A stretch of DNA of 43,017 nt from positions 1 to 43,017 of the forward strand of contig JAMDDD010000018.1 in NCBI GenBank assembly GCA_023489275.1. The letters are read 5' to 3'. Shown here in pieces: positions 1 through 8,743 of this stretch (positions within the stretch are counted from its first letter, which is position 1; each line of letters opens with the position of its first letter). A program made the position numbers and the translations under genes. The stretch is from Actinomycetota bacterium. Its GTDB lineage: Bacteria; Actinomycetota; Thermoleophilia; BMS3ABIN01. Under the pieces are notes generated by a model. The model saw only the letters and a program-made list of their open reading frames with translations, did no database searches and had not been told where the DNA came from.

Positions 1-20
1 TCCTTCAAAAACTACAGCGT
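1..20. repeat. 20-bp inverted copy of 318-337 at the contig edge
   Basis: Positions 1-20 are the exact reverse complement of 318-337, which encode part of the second ferredoxin region of qmoB. The match ends at base 20. Such a fold-back at the very end of a sequence is typical of an assembly or amplification chimera, and it creates the false stop at 5-7. Confidence 0.8.
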
Positions 21-2236
21 TCATTGGCCGCCTTGCTTCCCTTGATAAAATGACACTGATAGTCGTCATCGTAGCGGCAGCCGATCAGGAGGAATCCTTC
101 GATTCCCGCCGAGAGCGCGTCGGCGATCCAGACCAGGTTTGTGCCGCCCAGGCATCTCATCGTTATGAACCGGTAAAAAGGACTGATATTCAGACGGTTG
201 AGCCCGGCGATGTCGATAGCCGGATAGGCGTCATTTTCGCAGATAAGGGCGATGATTCGCGGCTTGCTGTCTTCTTCCGGAACCTTGATGGCTTTCATCT
301 GCGAGGCGATCATCTCGACGCTGTAGTTTTTGAAGGAAATAATCCTTTGCGGACACGCGCCCATACAGGTGCCGCAGCGGCGGCAGCGGTAGGTATTTGT
401 CTTTGGCGTACCGTTCTCTTCCTCATCCAGGACGCCGAACGGGCATTCAACCGTGCAGCGGCGGCACTGGGTGCAGTTGGTGTAGTTGATCTCCGGAAAT
501 GACTGGTCGCCGGCGCGGGGATGGACCCCCATGCCTTGGGAAGCAAGTTCGAGCACCTGGATCGCCTTGAGAGCCGCGCCCTTGCCGTCGCTGACGGATT
601 GCATGGCCGTCATCGGATGTCGAACGGCGCCGGCGGCATAGATGCCGGTGCGGCGCGTTTCGTACGGAAAGCAGACAAAGTGAGAATCGGGAAAGCCATA
701 TTTCAGGTACGGCATCTCTGGCCCCTGGCGGTACTCGAGGTTAAGCACCACCGGATCGGCGACCACTTCCTTGATGACGCCGTCAACCGTCTCAGTTTCC
801 CGCCACTGACCGACATACTCAGGCGTCAGGTCATTGACGCCCTCGATATGCGCCGGCAGCGAGTTGGTCATCATGCCGGTGGCCAGCACCAGCATATCCG
901 CCACAATCATCACTTTCTCACCCAGGATCGTGTTATCGATTTCAAGAATGATATTGCCTGATTCATCCTCGGTGATACTGGTCACCTCGCCCTTGGTGAG
1001 CATGACCCCGGGGTTGTTCTGGGCTGATTTATAAAACTCCTCGTAGAGTCCGGGCGTCCGCATATCCTTGTAAATGATAAACGCTGCTGCATCGGGATTG
1101 TCGTCGGTCACATAAAGGGCCTGTTTCAGTGAGGTCAGGCAGCAGACCGAAGAGCAATACGGCAGATGTTCGGGGTCGCGCTGCCCGGCGCATTGCAGAA
1201 ACGCTACCCGGGTGGCCTTCTGGCCGTCTGAGGGCCGGGCGATGACGCCCTCGCCGTCAAGAGCGATTTGCTCCATCTCCACATTCGTGACGACGTTCTT
1301 GAATTTGCCGTAGCCGAGATTTTCCAGCCGGTTGGCGTTATAAGGCTTCCAGCCGATCGCCAGCACGATGCTGCCGATATTGATGGTTTCCGAACCGCCG
1401 TTGCTGTTTACAGTAACCTCATATTTCCCCGGCTCACCGGCGGTCTTCTCAATGGCAGCTCCGGTAATCACGCGAATCTTATCGCTGGCCTGAACAGCGT
1501 TGATCTTGTTCTCAATATCCGGTTTGCGGGTTTCAGCAAAAGGCATCTTGTCCGGCATGATCTTGTACATCTTTTTGGCCCAGCCGCCCAGTTCGGCCTC
1601 TTTTTCGATAAGGACCACAGAGTAGCCTGCATTTGCCGATTCCAGGGCGCTGGACAGGCCGGCGGGCCCGCCGCCGACGACAAGGATAGTCCTGTTGATG
1701 TCTTCGATGTGCGGCTCTGGCGGCTCGCTCGCCCTCGCCCTGACAATTCCCATCCGGAGATGGTCTTCGGCCATCTCCTGCGTATTCTCGTTAATTGCCG
1801 GCGCCGCCGCCTCAGTCTCCGCTTCTTCTGATGCTTCAGCTGCTGCGCTTTCCGGGGCTGTTTCCGCGGCCGCTTCTGCTTCGGCGGAAGCATCCTCACC
1901 GGCAGCAAGCTCCGCTTCCTTTTGCGCGGGCGGATTTTGCGTCCAGACGATGTGGTCTCTCAGGTTAACCCGCTCAGTGACGTACTTGAGCGGATCAAAA
2001 TCAAAAATATCGGTGTTGTGGCGCATGGAACACGCGCCTATCACTATCGTATTGACACCCTCATTATTTATGTCATCCTTGATCATTTGCGCCCCTTCCT
2101 GATTACAGAGGAAGGGAGTGCTTTTGACGACATCTGCCTTGAACTCATTGGTGGCGATGTTCTTTAATGCCTCGACATCAAGCGCTTCGCCGATGCCGCA
2201 GTCGGAACAGATGTAGACGCCGATCTTTTTTTCCAT
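5..2236 (-). CDS. qmoB: QmoB, quinone-interacting oxidoreductase subunit B (3' end cut by contig edge)
   Basis: Cytoplasmic HdrA-like flavoprotein that, with QmoA, links APS reductase to the quinone pool. An N-terminal CGIG segment (about residues 10-20) is followed by an FAD dinucleotide-binding GGGPAG (188-193), two [4Fe-4S] motifs (CTQCRRCTVECP near 585 and CRRCGTCMGACP near 615) and the start of an MvhD-type domain from about 655. That domain should run roughly 50 residues further. The last codons, reading CSF then TGA, lie inside a 20-base segment that is an inverted copy of 318-337, so the stop is probably an artefact and the true gene continues. The ATG overlaps the qmoA stop (TAATG) and has AGGAGG just upstream, so the two are translationally coupled. 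An Ala/Glu-rich low-complexity linker (106-148) separates the N-terminal part from the flavin domain. The family call is firm; the C-terminus is not. Confidence 0.93.
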   Translation of the reverse strand: MEKKIGVYICSDCGIGEALDVEALKNIATNEFKADVVKSTPFLCNQEGAQMIKDDINNEGVNTIVIGACSMRHNTDIFDFDPLKYVTERVNLRDHIVWTQNPPAQKEAELAAGEDASAEAEAAAETAPESAAAEASEEAETEAAAPAINENTQEMAEDHLRMGIVRARASEPPEPHIEDINRTILVVGGGPAGLSSALESANAGYSVVLIEKEAELGGWAKKMYKIMPDKMPFAETRKPDIENKINAVQASDKIRVITGAAIEKTAGEPGKYEVTVNSNGGSETINIGSIVLAIGWKPYNANRLENLGYGKFKNVVTNVEMEQIALDGEGVIARPSDGQKATRVAFLQCAGQRDPEHLPYCSSVCCLTSLKQALYVTDDNPDAAAFIIYKDMRTPGLYEEFYKSAQNNPGVMLTKGEVTSITEDESGNIILEIDNTILGEKVMIVADMLVLATGMMTNSLPAHIEGVNDLTPEYVGQWRETETVDGVIKEVVADPVVLNLEYRQGPEMPYLKYGFPDSHFVCFPYETRRTGIYAAGAVRHPMTAMQSVSDGKGAALKAIQVLELASQGMGVHPRAGDQSFPEINYTNCTQCRRCTVECPFGVLDEEENGTPKTNTYRCRRCGTCMGACPQRIISFKNYSVEMIASQMKAIKVPEEDSKPRIIALICENDAYPAIDIAGLNRLNISPFYRFITMRCLGGTNLVWIADALSAGIEGFLLIGCRYDDDYQCHFIKGSKAANERCSF

Positions 2237-3507
2237 TACAGATTACCTCCTGCCGCTGCGGCCGTCTTGGCGCTGGTCTGCAAAGTTGCGAGCGCCGCGC
2301 TGGTAGCATCCTGAACCGACGTTGTTACATCATCAGGCCGGCAGGCAACGCCGCACGCATAGATGCCGTCAGCCAGCCCGTCCGGATCGATAAAGCCATG
2401 CTCCTCGAACGGGATATCCAGAGGGATGTTCGCTGCCGGTGCCGCCGGCTCCATGCCGGAAGCCAGGACAACAAGGTCGAACTGTTTCTTGATCTTGCCG
2501 CCACCAAGAATGTCCTCAACGGTAACGACAGGATCACCCGTGCTCTGATCCATCTCGATTTTTGCCACTTTTCCCTTGGTCAGAGTGACATTTTCGTCGT
2601 CCTGCAACCGGCGGAGAAAGTCTTCGTACTTACCGGGGGCCCGTAAATCAATGTAAAAGATTTCCGCCGTTGATTCAGGGTCCCGATCACGCAGGTAAGT
2701 CGCTTGCTTCAGTGACGCCATACAGCAGATTGCCGAACAGTGGGCAAGGTTATTCTCGTCCCGGCTGCCCGCGCACTGGGCAAACGCGATCTTCTTGACT
2801 TCCTTGCCATCGGAGGGGCGGATGATCCGGCCCTGGGTAGGGCCGTTCGGTGCCGCCAGCCGCTCCATCATCACGTTGGTGACAACATTGGGAATGGCGT
2901 CAAAATTAAGATTTTCAATCTTGGAGGCGTCGTAAGGATTCCACCCGGTGGCCACGACAATGCTGGATGCCGGAATTTCCAGAGTCCTTGGCTCCATCGT
3001 CAAATCGATTGCTCCGTAGGGGCAGGCGTCGGCGCAGGCCTGGCAACCGCTGCCGCAGGCGCTCCTGTCGAGAACGTAGCGCATCGGAAACGCAAGATCG
3101 TGAGGCAGATAGACCGCTTTCGTCGAGTCCATGCCGTAATTGTAGTCATTGGGCCGCTCAGCCGGACAGGCTTCGGCACAGGCGCCGCAGTTTGTGCACT
3201 TCTCAGTAACATAGCGGGGATTGATTTTGACCGTTACGGTAAAGTTGCCCTCGCTCCCGGAGACGCTTTGGACCTCGGAAAGCGGGTAAAAACTTATCTT
3301 GGGGTTCTGCTTGATGCGCTTGAAATTGATCTCCAGGCCGCAATAGGGCGGGCAGAGCTTGGGAAAATATTTGTAGAGCTGGGCGACCCGCCCGCCAAGA
3401 TACGGGTTTTTCTCGATGATGACCGATTCTTGCCCCGCCTCGGCGGCTTCGACGGCGGCGCTGATGCCGCTAATGCCGCCTCCAATAACCAAAACCTTGT
3501 CTGACAT
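2236..3507 (-). CDS. qmoA: QmoA, quinone-interacting oxidoreductase subunit A
   Basis: HdrA-like FAD and iron-sulfur protein of the Qmo complex, partner of QmoB and redox neighbour of AprAB. It has an N-terminal FAD fold (VIGGGISG, 7-14), the HdrA-family stretch GGRVAQLYKYFPKLCPPYCG (38-57), and two ferredoxin-like cysteine sets (C104/C107/C110/C114 and C151/C155/C158/C162). Further flavin-domain motifs resemble those of QmoB. The 423-residue length is near that of known QmoA. The start at 3507 is chosen because GGAGG lies five bases upstream; an in-frame extension to 3525 would overlap that site. It is separated from aprA by about 300 bases holding strong hairpins, and its stop overlaps the qmoB start by one base. 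Confidence 0.95.
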   Translation of the reverse strand: MSDKVLVIGGGISGISAAVEAAEAGQESVIIEKNPYLGGRVAQLYKYFPKLCPPYCGLEINFKRIKQNPKISFYPLSEVQSVSGSEGNFTVTVKINPRYVTEKCTNCGACAEACPAERPNDYNYGMDSTKAVYLPHDLAFPMRYVLDRSACGSGCQACADACPYGAIDLTMEPRTLEIPASSIVVATGWNPYDASKIENLNFDAIPNVVTNVMMERLAAPNGPTQGRIIRPSDGKEVKKIAFAQCAGSRDENNLAHCSAICCMASLKQATYLRDRDPESTAEIFYIDLRAPGKYEDFLRRLQDDENVTLTKGKVAKIEMDQSTGDPVVTVEDILGGGKIKKQFDLVVLASGMEPAAPAANIPLDIPFEEHGFIDPDGLADGIYACGVACRPDDVTTSVQDATSAALATLQTSAKTAAAAGGNL

Positions 3508-3654
3508 AAGAACCTCCGAATGCAAATGTCAATTTGCGAACCTGCGAATTTAAAGGTCAAACGCAGTTGAATTAAAAACCTTTTAAACCACATCGAATCA
3601 CGAATCATATGGATAGCAACAGATTCGTCACTCGATGTACAGCGCCCGTTTTAT

Positions 3655-3685
3655 GCGGGACAAGTCCGGCCGGGACCTGTCCCGC
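3655..3685. repeat. 13-bp imperfect hairpin upstream of qmoA
   Basis: Arms 3655-3667 and 3673-3685 pair with one mismatch around a 5-base loop (GCGGGACAAGTCC against GGACCTGTCCCGC). No T-run follows on either strand, so it is not a simple terminator. It may be an mRNA-stabilising or processing structure in the apr-qmo transcript. Confidence 0.5.
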
Positions 3686-3756
3686 AGTGAAAGTCGTGCT
3701 GTGCTTGACTACAGTCTGACAAGGTCTCTTTTGACACCTGAGCTGCAGACATCTTC

Positions 3757-3796
3757 GGAGGCGATGCCTGCCTGGCAGGCATCGCCTCCGGGTTTT
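3757..3796 (+). terminator. Perfect 16-bp hairpin just downstream of aprA (T-run on + strand)
   Basis: Arms 3757-3772 and 3774-3789 are perfect complements, separated by one base, and are followed on the plus strand by GGG and six T. On the minus strand, where all neighbouring genes lie, the A-run precedes the hairpin and no T-run follows. It therefore looks like a terminator for plus-strand (antisense) RNA. On the sense transcript it would act as a 3' stabilising structure after aprA that lets some transcripts read through to qmoAB. Confidence 0.6.
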
Positions 3797-3805
3797 TTGT
3801 GCTAC

Positions 3806-5803
3806 TTAAGCCGGCGTCGGAGCCGCAACCAGCTCGACGTACGGTACCTTCTTGATCTCCCAGCCGCTCTCGGGAGTCCACTTGGAGTTCACGAAGCACT
3901 TCCATTCATTATCATCGATGCCGGGGAAGTCACCGCGGTAGTAGTAACCGGGATAGCGGCTCTCCTGGCGGAAGTAGATGTGGCGCGCGTGAGCCTCAGC
4001 GGCCCAGATGCGGTGCCAGTTCTCCCAGGCGCGCAGCAGCTCGTGCAGGTTCGCGGCCGCAACGTACTTGGCGTCTTCCTTAAGAACATCCAGCTTCCTG
4101 AGGCCTTCCTCAAGCAGCGTCTTGCTGGTGGTGTAGTAGGTCGAAACACCGCCGACATACTCGTCCATAATCTTCATCAACCGGAACTGGAGCATCCGCG
4201 GACGGATGTAATACGGGTTGACGTCGATGTTGTCCGGAGCAGTGGTGTAGGCCACGTACTTGCCGTAGATTTCCATCGGCAGGTACATCTCGGCGACCAG
4301 CTCATCGATGCTCTCGGCGATCGTCGGGGTGTAATCGGTGTGGTCCAGACACCAGGCGATTGCGTTCTTGCCGGCAATCCTGCCCTCGGCGTGCGAGCCG
4401 GAGGAGAACTTGTGGCCGGAGGCGCCGACCACGTCGCCGGACATGAACAGGCCGTTGACGGTAGACATGCGGTTGTATCCCCATGACCACTCTTCGGGAG
4501 CTCCCGGGAGATCGCCAGGGCCGCTTACCCAGAAGCCGGCGCAGCCGGAGTGGGAACCGAGCAGATATGGCTCGGAAGGCATCAGCTCAGACGGAACCTT
4601 ATTGGGCTCCACATCCTGGGCTGCCCAGAGACCGGCCTGGGCAATGGTCATATCGAGGAAGTCTTCCCAAGCCTCAGCTTCGAGGTGCTTGAGCTGCTTC
4701 TCGTCCATCGTCTCAGCCAGTTTGGCCATGGCTTTGTCGGTGTGCATCATGATCGGTCCGTTGCCTGCCTTCATCTCGATGATGGCGGCATGGTTACGCA
4801 GGTTGGTGCCCATGGGATCATCGTACGGCGCGAACTGATCATGAATGGAATCCGCATGCTTGGCGCAGTAGTCTTCACCAAGGGCGTTGGTGGCCTGGGC
4901 CTTGAAGAACAGGAACCAGGCGCCGACCGGGCCGTAACCGTCCTTGAAACGCATCGGGACGAAACGGTTTTCCATCATGGTCATCTCGGCGCCGGCCATC
5001 GCGCCCATGGCGTAACCGGAGCCGGAGTTCCATACCGGGAACCAAGCACGGCCCATGCCCTCGCCCACCGACCGCGGCCGGAAAACGTTGACGGCGCCGC
5101 CGGAGCCGTTCAGCACGGCATTTGCCTTGAAGACATATACTTTGTTCTCGCGAACGCTGAAGCCGATGGCGCCGGCAATGCGATTGGGCTCATTGGAGTC
5201 CATCAGCAGGCGGGTACAGAACGTCCGCTCATAGAGGTTCTGATCCATACCGGTGGCATCACGGTTAAACTCAAGCGCCTTTTTCGCCGCTTCGGCAACG
5301 ATGGCCTTGTACGACTCGCCGTTGATCATGATCTGCCATTTGCCCGAGCGGACCGGCGTGCCGCCGTCCTTGAGCATTGGCTTGCCGGCATCGCGGGCCT
5401 GGTGACCGTCCATGGAATGACCCTCATCGTCTTTCTTCCAGATCGGCAGGCCCCATTCCTCGAAGAGTTTGACCGAGTCATCAACCATACGGCCGGTGTC
5501 CCAGACCAGGTCTTCGCGAATAATTCCCATCAGGTCGGCGCGGACGTAGCGGACATAATCCTGCGGGTCGTTATCGCCCATATAGGTGTTGATGGCTGAG
5601 AGACCCTGGGCAACAGCGCCGGAACGCTCCACGGCCGCCTTGTCGACCAGAACCACTTTCAGACCCTTGGGGGTCGCCCAGCGGCAGGCCTCAAAGGCGG
5701 CGCCGGCGCCGGACATGCCGCCGCCCATGATAAGAAAGTCGCAATCAACTTCCTCAACTTCGGGCTTTTCGACAAAACGAAATTCGTTTTTTTCTGCTTC
5801 CAC
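3806..5803 (-). CDS. aprA: AprA, adenylylsulfate reductase alpha subunit
   Basis: FAD-containing catalytic subunit of the dissimilatory APS reductase, interconverting APS with sulfite plus AMP in the cytoplasm. It is full length at 665 residues, with an N-terminal FAD fold (GGGMSGAGAA, about 27-36), the AprA-typical VERSGAVAQGLSAINTYMG segment, and the long C-terminal helical region ending in the usual EIKKVPYVE-like stretch. The start is GTG at 5803, with AGGAGG about ten bases upstream, and lies 20 bases after aprB. The pair forms an aprBA operon downstream of sat and upstream of qmoAB, the classic order in sulfate reducers and in oxidisers running the pathway in reverse. Sequence alone does not tell which direction the enzyme works in here. 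Confidence 0.97.
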   Translation of the reverse strand: MEAEKNEFRFVEKPEVEEVDCDFLIMGGGMSGAGAAFEACRWATPKGLKVVLVDKAAVERSGAVAQGLSAINTYMGDNDPQDYVRYVRADLMGIIREDLVWDTGRMVDDSVKLFEEWGLPIWKKDDEGHSMDGHQARDAGKPMLKDGGTPVRSGKWQIMINGESYKAIVAEAAKKALEFNRDATGMDQNLYERTFCTRLLMDSNEPNRIAGAIGFSVRENKVYVFKANAVLNGSGGAVNVFRPRSVGEGMGRAWFPVWNSGSGYAMGAMAGAEMTMMENRFVPMRFKDGYGPVGAWFLFFKAQATNALGEDYCAKHADSIHDQFAPYDDPMGTNLRNHAAIIEMKAGNGPIMMHTDKAMAKLAETMDEKQLKHLEAEAWEDFLDMTIAQAGLWAAQDVEPNKVPSELMPSEPYLLGSHSGCAGFWVSGPGDLPGAPEEWSWGYNRMSTVNGLFMSGDVVGASGHKFSSGSHAEGRIAGKNAIAWCLDHTDYTPTIAESIDELVAEMYLPMEIYGKYVAYTTAPDNIDVNPYYIRPRMLQFRLMKIMDEYVGGVSTYYTTSKTLLEEGLRKLDVLKEDAKYVAAANLHELLRAWENWHRIWAAEAHARHIYFRQESRYPGYYYRGDFPGIDDNEWKCFVNSKWTPESGWEIKKVPYVELVAAPTPA

Positions 5804-5823
5804 TGTTTTTACGCCTCCTTTAC

Positions 5824-6234
5824 TTAGGCCGTCGTGAAGAAGACGTCTTGCTTCTTCATGTTGTCATAGTTTGGTTCAGGCTTGCCCGCATAAGGATCAA
5901 TGGTGCCCTCGGGGATGAGCCGGATGGGGAACTTGAACCGCTTCAGCGCGCCGCTGCGGAACTTTACCGTCCACATGATGGAATCGGTGCCGCGCATGGG
6001 GATCACTGAAGCGCCCATCGGCGCAAAGTCGGCGTAGGCACGAACCTCGATCGCCTGCTGCGGACAGATCTTCACACAGTTGTAGCATTCCCAGCACTGC
6101 TCTGGCTCCTGGTTGTGAGCCTTCATTCTTTCCTTGTCGAGCGTCATCAGGTCGTGCGGGCAAATGTACATACAGGCGGTCTTGTCCTGACCCTTGCAGC
6201 CATCGCACTTTTCAGTAATTACGAAACTAGGCAT
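5824..6234 (-). CDS. aprB: AprB, adenylylsulfate reductase beta subunit
   Basis: Electron-transfer subunit of APS reductase, carrying two [4Fe-4S] clusters that connect the AprA flavin with the Qmo complex. The cluster ligands are C10/C13/C21/C25 (CDGCKGQDKTACMYIC) and C47/C50/C53/C57 (CWECYNCVKIC), the AprB signature with its enlarged first loop. The C-terminal tail (about 65-136) is the segment that wraps around AprA in known structures. The ATG at 6234 is preferred because GGAGG sits about 11 bases upstream; the TTG at 6246 would directly abut the Shine-Dalgarno sequence. A 163-base gap separates it from sat. Confidence 0.96.
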   Translation of the reverse strand: MPSFVITEKCDGCKGQDKTACMYICPHDLMTLDKERMKAHNQEPEQCWECYNCVKICPQQAIEVRAYADFAPMGASVIPMRGTDSIMWTVKFRSGALKRFKFPIRLIPEGTIDPYAGKPEPNYDNMKKQDVFFTTA

Positions 6235-6356
6235 TTCGTTTTTCAACCTCCTTCAACGTTGATAGTTAATACGCTGGTTAAAATGGTGTCTCGTCTGTCC
6301 TGCACCCCCTCTCGTGGGATTAAATTTAGACAAAATGTTCGATTTCATACCGATTT

Positions 6357-6381
6357 ATGCTGGCTTTGCTTTTTCCAGCAT
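6357..6381. repeat. 7-bp hairpin between sat and aprB
   Basis: ATGCTGG and CCAGCAT pair around an 11-base loop just downstream of the sat stop. There is no good T-run on the minus strand, so it is at best a weak terminator or a processing site. Confidence 0.35.
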
Positions 6382-6397
6382 TAAGCATTAGCTGTAT

Positions 6398-7612
6398 TTA
6401 CATGCCCTCGGAGTATTTGTGGGTTTTGATCTCCACTTTCTCGGTCAACCCCTCGTAATATGTCCTGAGCAGGGTGAGAACCTCGGGACGGCTGAAGTGA
6501 TCAGGCACTTCATCGCCTTCAGAAAGCATCTTCCGGAGCTTCGTGCCGGAGAGCAACAGCCGGTCTTCCTTGCCGTGCGGGCAAGTTTTCATCGAAGCCA
6601 TACCGTCGCACCTGGTGCAGTAGAACGTCCAGTCGATCTTGAGCGGCTGCGTCTCCAGCGATCCGGCCGGGATTTCATCAAAAATGTGATGAGCATCAAA
6701 TGGACCGTAATAATCACCGACGCCGGCATGATCGCGACCGACAATCAGATGGCTGCAGCCGTAGTTCTGGCGGAAGAGCGCGTGCAGCAGCGCCTCCCGG
6801 GGACCAGCGTAGCGCATGTCAAGCGGGTAGCCGCCGACAGCCACGGTGTCCTTGACGAAGTAGTGCTCGATCAGGGTGTCGATTGCCTCCTGGCGTACGT
6901 CAGAGGGGATGTCACCCGGCTTAAGCTTGCCCAGCAGCATGTGGATAAAGACGCCGTCCAGAGTCTCGATGGCAATCTTAGCCAGATATTCATGAGAGCG
7001 GTGCATCGGATTACGGGTCTGGAAAGCCGCAACAGTGCTCCAGCCTTTTTCTTCAAAGATGGCGCGCGTCTCAGCAGGCCGAAGGTAGATGGTGGGATAG
7101 TCGACCGGGAAGTTGCCCTCGCTAAGAACCTTGACCGGTCCGGCGAGGTTGATGTCGGCCTGGTTCATGACCATGGCCACACCCGGATGCTCCATCTCGG
7201 TAGTTTTATAAACCTGCTGGCACTCATGTTCCTTGTCGATGGTGTACTTCTCAGTCACCTGCATCGTGGCCATGACTTCGCCGGTTTCCTCTGACACCAG
7301 CGCAATTTCCTCGCCATCCTTGATGGCGTCCGCCTGTCGCTGCGTGGTCGAGACGGTGATCGGGATCGGCCAGAAGGTCCCGTCAGCCATGGTGAAGGAA
7401 TCGCATACACCCTGCCAGTCGGCTTTGGTCATGAAGCCTGTCAGCGGTGTGAACCCGCCGATCCCCATCATGATCAGGTCGCCGGCCTCACGCGAGCTGA
7501 TGTTGACCTGGTTCAGGGCAGCGGCCTTCTCCTTTTCCGCTTCCAGATCCGCGCCCGTAAGCAGCAGCGGCTTGAGCACCTTGTCCTTGCCATGTGGATT
7601 GACTAGCGCCAT
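6398..7612 (-). CDS. sat: Sat, dissimilatory ATP sulfurylase
   Basis: Sulfate adenylyltransferase, interconverting ATP plus sulfate with APS plus pyrophosphate. It activates sulfate in reducers and makes ATP from APS in sulfur oxidisers. The 404-residue homooligomeric type carries the nucleotide-binding [11 protein letters not shown] motif (198-208), GRDHAGVGD (292-300), and a zinc-binding set C332/C335/C344/H346 typical of Sat from sulfur anaerobes and Gram-positive sulfate reducers. The start is ATG at 7612 with AGGAGG seven to eight bases upstream. It is separated from adk by a strong terminator, so sat probably has its own promoter in the 60-base gap, although none is obvious. It stands first in the sat-aprBA-qmoAB order. 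Confidence 0.97.
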   Translation of the reverse strand: MALVNPHGKDKVLKPLLLTGADLEAEKEKAAALNQVNISSREAGDLIMMGIGGFTPLTGFMTKADWQGVCDSFTMADGTFWPIPITVSTTQRQADAIKDGEEIALVSEETGEVMATMQVTEKYTIDKEHECQQVYKTTEMEHPGVAMVMNQADINLAGPVKVLSEGNFPVDYPTIYLRPAETRAIFEEKGWSTVAAFQTRNPMHRSHEYLAKIAIETLDGVFIHMLLGKLKPGDIPSDVRQEAIDTLIEHYFVKDTVAVGGYPLDMRYAGPREALLHALFRQNYGCSHLIVGRDHAGVGDYYGPFDAHHIFDEIPAGSLETQPLKIDWTFYCTRCDGMASMKTCPHGKEDRLLLSGTKLRKMLSEGDEVPDHFSRPEVLTLLRTYYEGLTEKVEIKTHKYSEGM

Positions 7613-7655
7613 ACCTTATCCTCCTGTGTTAACTTCCCTGATCGAAATGTCCTTA

Positions 7656-7694
7656 CAAATAAAAAACGCCGCGCTCTATAAACCGAGCGTGGCG
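7656..7694 (-). terminator. Rho-independent terminator after adk
   Basis: On the minus strand the last codons of adk form one arm of a stem: CGCC and CGCTC pair with GAGCG and GGCG around an A-C mismatch, with an 8-base loop (stem within 7667-7694). Six T follow (7661-7666), then ATTT. The hairpin overlaps the adk stop codon and should end the adk transcript before sat. Confidence 0.8.
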
Positions 7695-8320
7695 CAAACA
7701 TTGGCGAAGATGCCTTCAATATCGCCGGTGCCTTCGACCGACTTCAAAATGCCCTTACCGCTATAATAATCGATCAGCGGGGCAGTCTGCTCGTTGTAAA
7801 CTTCCAGTCTTTTGCGGATAGTTTCTTCTCTGTCGTCATCGCGCTGAAACAGCGCGCCGCCGCATTTGTCACACTTGCCCTCCTCGGCGGGAGCGTTAAA
7901 GTAGATGTTATACATCTGGCCGCAATCACGGCATGTCCGGCGGCCCGTCAGCCGTTTCATCAGGTCCTCAAGAGGAACTTCGACGCTCAACGCTGAGTCA
8001 AGCTCCATGCCCAGCTCCGCTAGCATCGCGTCGAGCGCTTCGGCCTGGGCGGTATTACGGGGAAATCCGTCGAGGATATACCCCTGGGCGCAATCATCCT
8101 GGCCCAGTCTCTCCTCAACCATGCCCAGCACCACACTGTCCGGCACCAGTTCTCCCTTGTCCATAAATGATTTTGCTTCCTGGCCAAGCTCCGACTCGGC
8201 GGCGACGGCCGCCCTCAGCAAGTCACCAGTGGATATTTGCGGAATGGTGAATTTCTCGATCAGTTTTTTGGCTTGAGTGCCCTTGCCGGCTCCCGGCGCT
8301 CCCAGCAATACCAGTTTCAA
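7676..8320 (-). CDS. adk: Adenylate kinase with zinc-type lid
   Basis: Cytoplasmic enzyme converting ATP plus AMP to two ADP. Beside sat and aprBA it can recycle the AMP released from, or supply the AMP needed for, APS reductase. It has the P-loop GAPGAGKGT (7-15), the DGFPRN segment (84-89) and a lid with zinc ligands C130/C133/C150/C153, the type usual in Gram-positives. The start is taken as TTG at 8320 because GGAGG lies five bases upstream and the protein then begins MKLVLLG as in the family. An ATG 26 codons further upstream would add an atypical extension. It has its own promoter and terminator, so it is transcribed apart from the genes on both sides. Length 214 residues. Confidence 0.95.
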   Translation of the reverse strand: MKLVLLGAPGAGKGTQAKKLIEKFTIPQISTGDLLRAAVAAESELGQEAKSFMDKGELVPDSVVLGMVEERLGQDDCAQGYILDGFPRNTAQAEALDAMLAELGMELDSALSVEVPLEDLMKRLTGRRTCRDCGQMYNIYFNAPAEEGKCDKCGGALFQRDDDREETIRKRLEVYNEQTAPLIDYYSGKGILKSVEGTGDIEGIFANVCATLGL

Positions 8321-8456
8321 GGCTTCCTCCAAGTTCGTAGCATGAATAGAGACAGGGCAGCCCGATTGCTTGAGTTCAGAAACCAACCTGCTCTTCAAGG
8401 CAAAGAAGATATAAAGTAAAGGTCGGGCGCGTTAGCCCGCATTACCCGCAGGGGGT

Positions 8457-8485
8457 ATTAAATCTTCCCCATCCGGGTTTGTCAA
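8457..8485 (-). promoter_or_regulatory. Sigma-70-type promoter for adk
   Basis: On the minus strand, TTGACA (8480-8485, perfect -35) and TTTAAT (8457-8462, five of six for -10) are separated by exactly 17 bases. Transcription would start near 8450, giving a leader of about 130 bases before the TTG of adk. The leader has a small GC-rich hairpin and no recognised riboswitch. Confidence 0.75.
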
Positions 8486-8743
8486 GACGGGACACGCACG
8501 TCCGAAAAACATCAAATGAAACAACCCGCCCACACTCGCAGTGCAGGTACCAGAGCTGTCCCGCGCTGAAGGCTGCAATCCGTTGCTGGAAGCTGAATAC
8601 CTCTGAGTACCGCAGTGGGTATTCTATACAGATGCGCAGGCATCTTCAAGACCAGAAGCAGCGGATTTCATTAAACTTTCTTATTGTTTGTATCAGATGA
8701 AACAAGCATCTATTTGCAGGGCTTTTATCATGACTTGCTCTGA

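Larger units (their letters stand above)
3508..3805. other. aprA-qmoA intergenic region with two hairpins
   Basis: This 298-base stretch separates aprA from qmoA in an otherwise tight gene set. It holds two hairpins, listed separately, and no convincing coding sequence. No clear sigma-70 type promoter for qmoA could be picked out on the minus strand. Confidence 0.6.

Noticed and set aside
4550-5599. Long plus-strand open frame of about 349 codons inside aprA
   Set aside because: It is the antisense shadow of aprA, which is full length with all family motifs. No ribosome binding site or family resemblance. The same holds for other long antisense frames in qmoB, sat, hdrD-like and ileS.
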